Shown: piece after piece, positions 32,919 through 36,201 of the stretch
Numbering within the stretch: the first letter of the stretch is position 1
Layout: each line of letters starts with the position of its first letter
Assembly (NCBI GenBank): GCA_017442865.1
Contig: JAFRXK010000076.1
Coordinates: 1 to 36,201, forward strand
Direction: 5' to 3'
DNA from: Lachnospiraceae bacterium
GTDB lineage: Bacteria; Bacillota; Clostridia; Lachnospirales; Lachnospiraceae
Length of the DNA: 36,201 bases
Notes under the pieces: generated by a model
Database searches by the model: none
What the model was told of the DNA's origin: nothing
Seen by the model: only the letters and a program-made list of their open reading frames with translations
Made by a program: the position numbers and the translations under genes

Positions 32919-34151
32919 ATGGCAGTAGTAAGACCGTTTAAGTGTATCAGACCAAATCAGGACGTTGCAGACAGGGTGGCAGCATTACCGTATGATGTAT
33001 ATAACAGAAAGGAAGCCTGTGAGGTTACTGCAAAGGAGCCGTTATCATTTTTAAATATCGACAGGGCGGAAACCCAGTTTTCGGATGATGTGGATACATA
33101 CGCAGACTGCGTGTATGAAAAGGCAAGACAGCTGCTGGACGAGAGAATAGCAGACGGCACATTTATCACAGACGACAAGGCATGTTATTACATTTACGAG
33201 CTAACCATGGATGGCAGGGTTCAGACAGGTATTGTTGCATGCTCATCAATAGATGATTACCAGAATGAGGTCATAAAGAAGCATGAGAACACAAGAGCCG
33301 ACAAGGAAGTTGACAGAATCCGCCACGTAGACACCTGCTCTGCACAGACAGGACCTATTTTCCTTGCATACCGCGCAAAGGAGGAAATCAATAAGGTGGT
33401 TGACGAGGCGAAAAAGCAGCCTGCCATCTACGACTTTGTATCAGATGACGGAATCCGCCACGCAGTGTGGAGAATTTCAGATGATGACATGATTAAAGCG
33501 CTTGAAGAGGCATTTGCAGAGATTCCGAACACATATATTGCGGACGGACACCACAGGGCAGCCTCAGCGGTTAAGGTCGGTCTTAAGCGCCGCGAGGAGA
33601 ATCCGGGCTACAACGGAGACGAGGAGTTTAATTACTTCTTATCGGTGCTTTTCCCTGACGAGCAGCTTATGATTATGGATTACAACCGCGTGGTTAAGGA
33701 CTTAAACGGACTTAGCAGGGCTGAATTCATGGCAAAGCTTGAAGGGCTCTTTACGGTAGAGGAGCTTGATGCACAGACAGCTCCTGCAAAGAAGGGCGAA
33801 GTAACAATGTTCCTTGATGAGAAATGGTACCGCCTTACTATTAAACCGCAGTTTACATCAGACGACCCTGTTAAGGGACTTGATGTATCAATCCTTCAGG
33901 ACATTCTGTTGTCACCGGTGCTTGGCATTGGCGACCCGAGAACCGACAAGAGAATAGACTTCATCGGTGGAATCCGCGGCTTGAAGGAGCTTGAGCGCAG
34001 GGTACATACAGACATGACAGTTGCATTTGCAATGTATCCTACATCAATTGCAGAGCTTTTTGCGGTAGCAGATGCATCACTTCTTATGCCGCCAAAGTCT
34101 ACATGGTTTGAGCCAAAGCTTAGAAGCGGATTGTTTATTCACAGGATATAA
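32919..34151 (+). CDS. DUF1015 family protein in the serine operon
   Basis: A 410-residue protein. ATG 32919 is chosen for AAAAAGGAG and the family opening VVRPFKCIRP, then VAALPYDVYNR; an in-frame ATG at 32844 would add 25 residues. YIADGHHRAAS (Asp209 to Arg213) is the family motif and resembles the DGHHR motif of ParB-like serine kinases. DUF1015 genes often accompany serC and serA, and no phosphoserine phosphatase is visible here. A role in the last step of serine synthesis or in serine phosphorylation is therefore an inference worth testing. Confidence 0.85.
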   Translation: MAVVRPFKCIRPNQDVADRVAALPYDVYNRKEACEVTAKEPLSFLNIDRAETQFSDDVDTYADCVYEKARQLLDERIADGTFITDDKACYYIYELTMDGRVQTGIVACSSIDDYQNEVIKKHENTRADKEVDRIRHVDTCSAQTGPIFLAYRAKEEINKVVDEAKKQPAIYDFVSDDGIRHAVWRISDDDMIKALEEAFAEIPNTYIADGHHRAASAVKVGLKRREENPGYNGDEEFNYFLSVLFPDEQLMIMDYNRVVKDLNGLSRAEFMAKLEGLFTVEELDAQTAPAKKGEVTMFLDEKWYRLTIKPQFTSDDPVKGLDVSILQDILLSPVLGIGDPRTDKRIDFIGGIRGLKELERRVHTDMTVAFAMYPTSIAELFAVADASLLMPPKSTWFEPKLRSGLFIHRI

Positions 34152-34179
34152 AAAATAATATACTAAAGAGTTTAAAATG

Positions 34180-34217
34180 TACGCAGGAGAGACAGGACAG
34201 GTTTTTCCTGCGTATTT
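34180..34217 (+). terminator. terminator after DUF1015
   Basis: TACGCAGGA (34180-34188) pairs with TCCTGCGTA (34206-34214), followed by TTTATAT. Confidence 0.7.
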
Positions 34218-34480
34218 ATATACAGTATAGATTCAAAATCACAATAATAGTTATACTTCTGGAAATTACTGCTTGATTTAATTTTACGCACAGAGGTTAT
34301 AAGTTTGTGAGTGAATTTTATTGTGATTTTTCCCCTTTGCACTGTAATAAATTCAAACACATATATTTTTTGTGTGCGCAAATTTTATAATTTAAGAAAG
34401 AGAGCGAGTGAACATTCAAGAGCAAGTAAAAAAATATTATCAGCTAAGGCGGTATTGATATAACGCTTATAATAAAAATT

Positions 34481-34547
34481 AATTATATATTTAAGTAAAG
34501 GCAGGTAAAAATGGTGTTTTTACCTGCATTTACTTAAATATATAATT
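34481..34547. repeat. 67-bp near-perfect inverted repeat
   Basis: The 31-base arms 34481-34511 and 34517-34547 pair with one mismatch (G34500/A34528) around a 5-base loop TGGTG. Core GCAGGTAAAAA/TTTTTACCTGC. Confidence 0.9.
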
Positions 34548-34707
34548 GGTGTTATAGTAAATCAATTTTTGTTTTTTAAAGTTTGATTTATTAGTTGAAT
34601 TGAAAGACTCATTCTTTTTTCTAAAAATTCATAAGGTTCCAATCCCTGTTCCAAAATGATACCATTTATATTGCGTGCATATTTAAAAAAATTGGAGGAC
34701 AAAATTT

Positions 34708-34734
34708 ATGACTACACCTGTATGTTTTGCATAG
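34708..34734 (+). CDS. eight-residue leader peptide MTTPVCFA
   Basis: A complete short frame, ATG to TAG, with an excellent site TTGGAGGA eight bases before it. It ends inside the first arm of a hairpin and lies 150 bases before the DUF1062 gene, so it looks like a regulatory leader peptide whose translation affects downstream folding. Confidence 0.55.
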   Translation: MTTPVCFA

Positions 34735-34862
34735 CGCGGCTATTGCAAAAATAAATAATTAAGTAATAGCTTGCGCATCCGGTAAGTCAAATACGTGGGT
34801 ATTTGAGCATAGCGGCAGTCGCCGATTGTACAGGCGTTTGTACGATTGGCTCATTGACTGCG
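34734..34862 (+). promoter_or_regulatory. attenuator-like leader structures
   Basis: First stem: GCGC...GGCTATT (34734-34744) with AATAGC...TGCGC (34765-34776). Second stem: GCCGATTGTAC (34821-34831) with GTACGATTGGC (34840-34850), enclosed by CGGCAGTC/GACTGCG (34813-34820 with 34856-34862). The second lies just before the ribosome binding site of the DUF1062 gene. Confidence 0.55.
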
Positions 34863-34883
34863 TGAATTAACAGGAGATGCAAA

Positions 34884-35450
34884 ATGAGCTATTTAAGAAA
34901 AATTGAATATAAAATTGTGCCGGATAAATCATTTTCGGTAATACATAACTGCCCCGGCTGTAAGGTTAAGACCAGGTATATTAACACAAATCACTTTCGC
35001 GTAAATGCTAACGGCAATAAGCTTGATGTATGGCTGATTTATCAGTGCGAGAAGTGTAAGCATACACTTAATCTGTCAATATTTGAAAGACAGAGTGCGG
35101 GTAAAATACCGCAGGAGCTGTATCAGAAGTTCTTAAGCAATGACGAAGAGCTTGCGAATGAGTACGGCAGGGACTTTACGTTTTTTGTGAAAAACCAGGT
35201 TGAGGTTGATAACAATAATATAATCTGCAGCTTTGAAGATATGAAAGGAATGTTGGTTGAACTTAAAGAAATGAATTATAAAACGGGTGATTTAATTTCT
35301 ATCAGCAATCCTTATGGGTTAAAGCTTCGCGAAGAAAAGCTGGTTGCAATGGTTCTTGGCATATCCCGTAGCATGGTAAAAAAGCTGATAGGCAGCGGGA
35401 AGGTTTTTATACGACAGGATATTGAAAAGTTTGACATTGAGATTTTTTAG
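34884..35450 (+). CDS. DUF1062 family zinc-ribbon protein
   Basis: A 188-residue protein behind CAGGAGATG. The N-terminal 65 residues hold two Cys pairs, CPGC (23, 26) and CEKC (55, 58), which should bind zinc. The middle is acidic and the C-terminal 40 residues (REEKLVAMVLGISRSMVKKLIGSGKV) look like a small helix-turn-helix or S4-like nucleic-acid-binding part. This matches the DUF1062 family of Firmicutes, whose function is not known. Its leader peptide and hairpins suggest translation-dependent control, as seen for some antibiotic-response genes. A broken second copy follows. Confidence 0.8.
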   Translation: MSYLRKIEYKIVPDKSFSVIHNCPGCKVKTRYINTNHFRVNANGNKLDVWLIYQCEKCKHTLNLSIFERQSAGKIPQELYQKFLSNDEELANEYGRDFTFFVKNQVEVDNNNIICSFEDMKGMLVELKEMNYKTGDLISISNPYGLKLREEKLVAMVLGISRSMVKKLIGSGKVFIRQDIEKFDIEIF

Positions 35451-35491
35451 CTTTTCTAACAATAAATGTGTGTAGGAAAGAAAAGAGCTGT

Positions 35492-35614
35492 TTGAGAGAA
35501 ATTGAATATAAAATTGTGCCAAATAAGTCATTTATGGCTATATATAATTGCTTGGATAGTGTGGTGAAGACAAAGTTGACAGCAAAAGCAAAAAGTGCGA
35601 CTGTAGTCAACTAA
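35492..35614 (+). pseudogene. truncated duplicate of the DUF1062 gene
   Basis: From TTG 35492 the frame reads REIEYKIVPNKSF and then IYNC, closely matching RKIEYKIVPDKSF and IHNC at the start of the gene at 34884, with similar DNA (about 30 bases nearly identical). The second Cys of the first zinc pair is lost (CLDS for CPGC), and after about 30 codons the frame runs into the tandem repeats and stops. Confidence 0.8.
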
Positions 35615-35787
35615 GCCACACGTAGCCATTGACTGTAAAAGAGAAAAGCGTGAATGTAGTCAACCAAGCCATGTGCAACCATTGACAGCAAAAGCAAAAA
35701 GTGCGACTGCAGTCAACTAAACCACTCACAACCATTGACTGCAAAAACAAAAGCGTAAATGTAATCAATCAAGCTGACCATATAATT
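35576..35787. repeat. four 53-bp tandem repeats, each a hairpin
   Basis: Units begin TTGAC at 35576, 35629, 35682 and 35735, exactly 53 bases apart. Each has TTGACxGCA near its start and TGxAGTCAA about 18 bases on, which can pair. Units 1 and 3 are most alike, as are 2 and 4, implying a doubled 106-bp unit. Confidence 0.85.
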
Positions 35788-35816
35788 AGTTGAATTTAAA
35801 AATTGAATAGGAAATG

Positions 35817-36059
35817 TTATTTTATTTCTTGTTCAAGATTATCGAATTCTGGTGAAGAAAAAAATTCTCCAAGTGTAATATCTAAACCATCACAAAACTT
35901 CTTGATGGTTATAATTGACACATCTTGTCTTCTTTTATCCATCATACTATAAGCAGTAGACGGAGTTACGCCTGATAAATTTGCTAATTCATTTATTTTT
36001 ATATTGCGCTCATAGCAAATATCCATAAATCGTTTGGCTACTGCATCTTTAACACTCAT
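35817..36059 (-). CDS. XRE-family HTH regulator
   Basis: An 80-residue protein. The start at 36059 gives the sequence MSVKDAVAKRF and has GGATGGAA upstream on the minus strand; the longer frame to 36122 uses a TTG in the promoter area. Residues 9-65 form the helix-turn-helix (NIKINELANLSGVTPSTAYSMM, then TIKKFCDGLDITLGEFF). The C-terminal tail is acidic. It is divergent from a gene beginning at the right edge, with a palindrome between them, so it probably controls that gene. Confidence 0.85.
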   Translation of the reverse strand: MSVKDAVAKRFMDICYERNIKINELANLSGVTPSTAYSMMDKRRQDVSIITIKKFCDGLDITLGEFFSSPEFDNLEQEIK

Positions 36060-36125
36060 ATTTGTTCCATCCACAAAAATTTTATTTCTATTATTAAGAA
36101 TAGTGTAGAACTTTATTCGCAAACA

Positions 36126-36143
36126 CGTATACGCACTTGCGTA
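36126..36143. promoter_or_regulatory. operator-like palindromes
   Basis: CGTATACG (36126-36133) overlaps TACGCA-CT-TGCGTA (36130-36143), which covers the -35 box of the rightward promoter. Confidence 0.6.
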
Positions 36144-36165
36144 ATAAATGGAATTATGTTATAAT
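36137..36165 (+). promoter_or_regulatory. promoter of the next gene
   Basis: TTGCGT (36137-36142), 17 bases, TATAAT (36160-36165). Confidence 0.7.
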
Positions 36166-36183
36166 AAAATAAATTAAATTTTT

Positions 36184-36201
36184 TGAGGAGGAGAGAATAA
36201 T
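36184..36201 (+). promoter_or_regulatory. ribosome binding site of a gene starting at the edge
   Basis: GAGGAGGAGAG followed by AATAAT at the last base; a G next would make an ATG start at 36200. The gene itself lies outside the window. Confidence 0.6.

Larger units (their letters stand above)
34152..34883. other. long mostly non-coding stretch
   Basis: It holds the DUF1015 terminator, AT-rich sequence with a small ACACA/TGTGT hairpin near 34360, the 67-bp inverted repeat at 34481-34547, and the leader peptide with attenuator-like structures at 34708-34862. Confidence 0.6.
35451..35816. other. stretch with a broken gene copy and tandem repeats
   Basis: No intact gene. It holds the truncated DUF1062 duplicate (35492-35614) and four 53-bp repeats (35576-35787). 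Confidence 0.7.

Noticed and set aside
35576..35787. Possible CRISPR array
   Set aside because: The whole 53-bp unit is repeated with no unique spacers of constant length, and there are no cas genes.

Overview
The window looks like a chromosomal piece of a gut-type Clostridia bacterium, most likely a Lachnospiraceae member. The pointers are the ranthipeptide pair SCIFF precursor/radical SAM maturase next to a fused secDF, a tgt-yajC pair, the leuB-ilvD-ilvB and serC-serA operons, strong AGGAGG-type ribosome binding sites and short interspersed hairpins. No rRNA, tRNA, CRISPR array or intact transposase was seen.

Layout. 1-3558: the end of an unknown protein, a small acidic lipoprotein, then an HPr-kinase-like / PqqD-like / S24-S26 peptidase / NTP_transf_5 nucleotidyltransferase cassette of the kind found with modified peptides. 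3559-4796: a lone cytosolic protein with a BspA-type repeat scar. 4797-9000: an AT-rich accessory island with an orphan RelB/DinJ antitoxin fused by deletion to the tail of a PIN toxin, an XRE repressor with palindromic operators, and a divergent pair encoding a two-helix membrane protein and a 668-residue P-loop ATPase. A 13-bp direct repeat lies at both ends. 9034-11400: a methyltransferase and an AEC transporter on the minus strand. 11401-12145: six ~62-bp tandem repeats.

12146-17730: a GH13 glycosidase, then the SCIFF peptide, its maturase and SecDF. 17740-19435: small transcription units, a CPBP membrane protease, a 29-residue holin-like type I toxin candidate and a 52-residue membrane peptide. 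19586-22500: a Cthe_2159-type carbohydrate-binding lipoprotein, an orphan GntR regulator and a remarkable hydrophobic protein with twelve prolines spaced exactly seven residues apart. 22874-24483: tgt and yajC.

24628-34217: amino-acid biosynthesis. leuB, ilvD and ilvB serve branched-chain synthesis. serC, serA and a downstream DUF1015 gene serve serine synthesis, with no serB seen; a DinB-like gene and strong hairpins sit between serA and DUF1015. 34220-36201: a 31-bp inverted repeat, a leader peptide with attenuator-like hairpins before a DUF1062 zinc-ribbon gene, a broken second copy of that gene, four 53-bp hairpin repeats, and an XRE regulator divergent from a gene that begins at the right edge.

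Best candidates for undescribed biology: the repressor/two-helix protein/ATPase module (5399-8563), the proline-heptad protein (22096-22500), and the peptide-modification cassette without a visible precursor (781-3558). All function calls come from reading motifs by eye; no database search was run.
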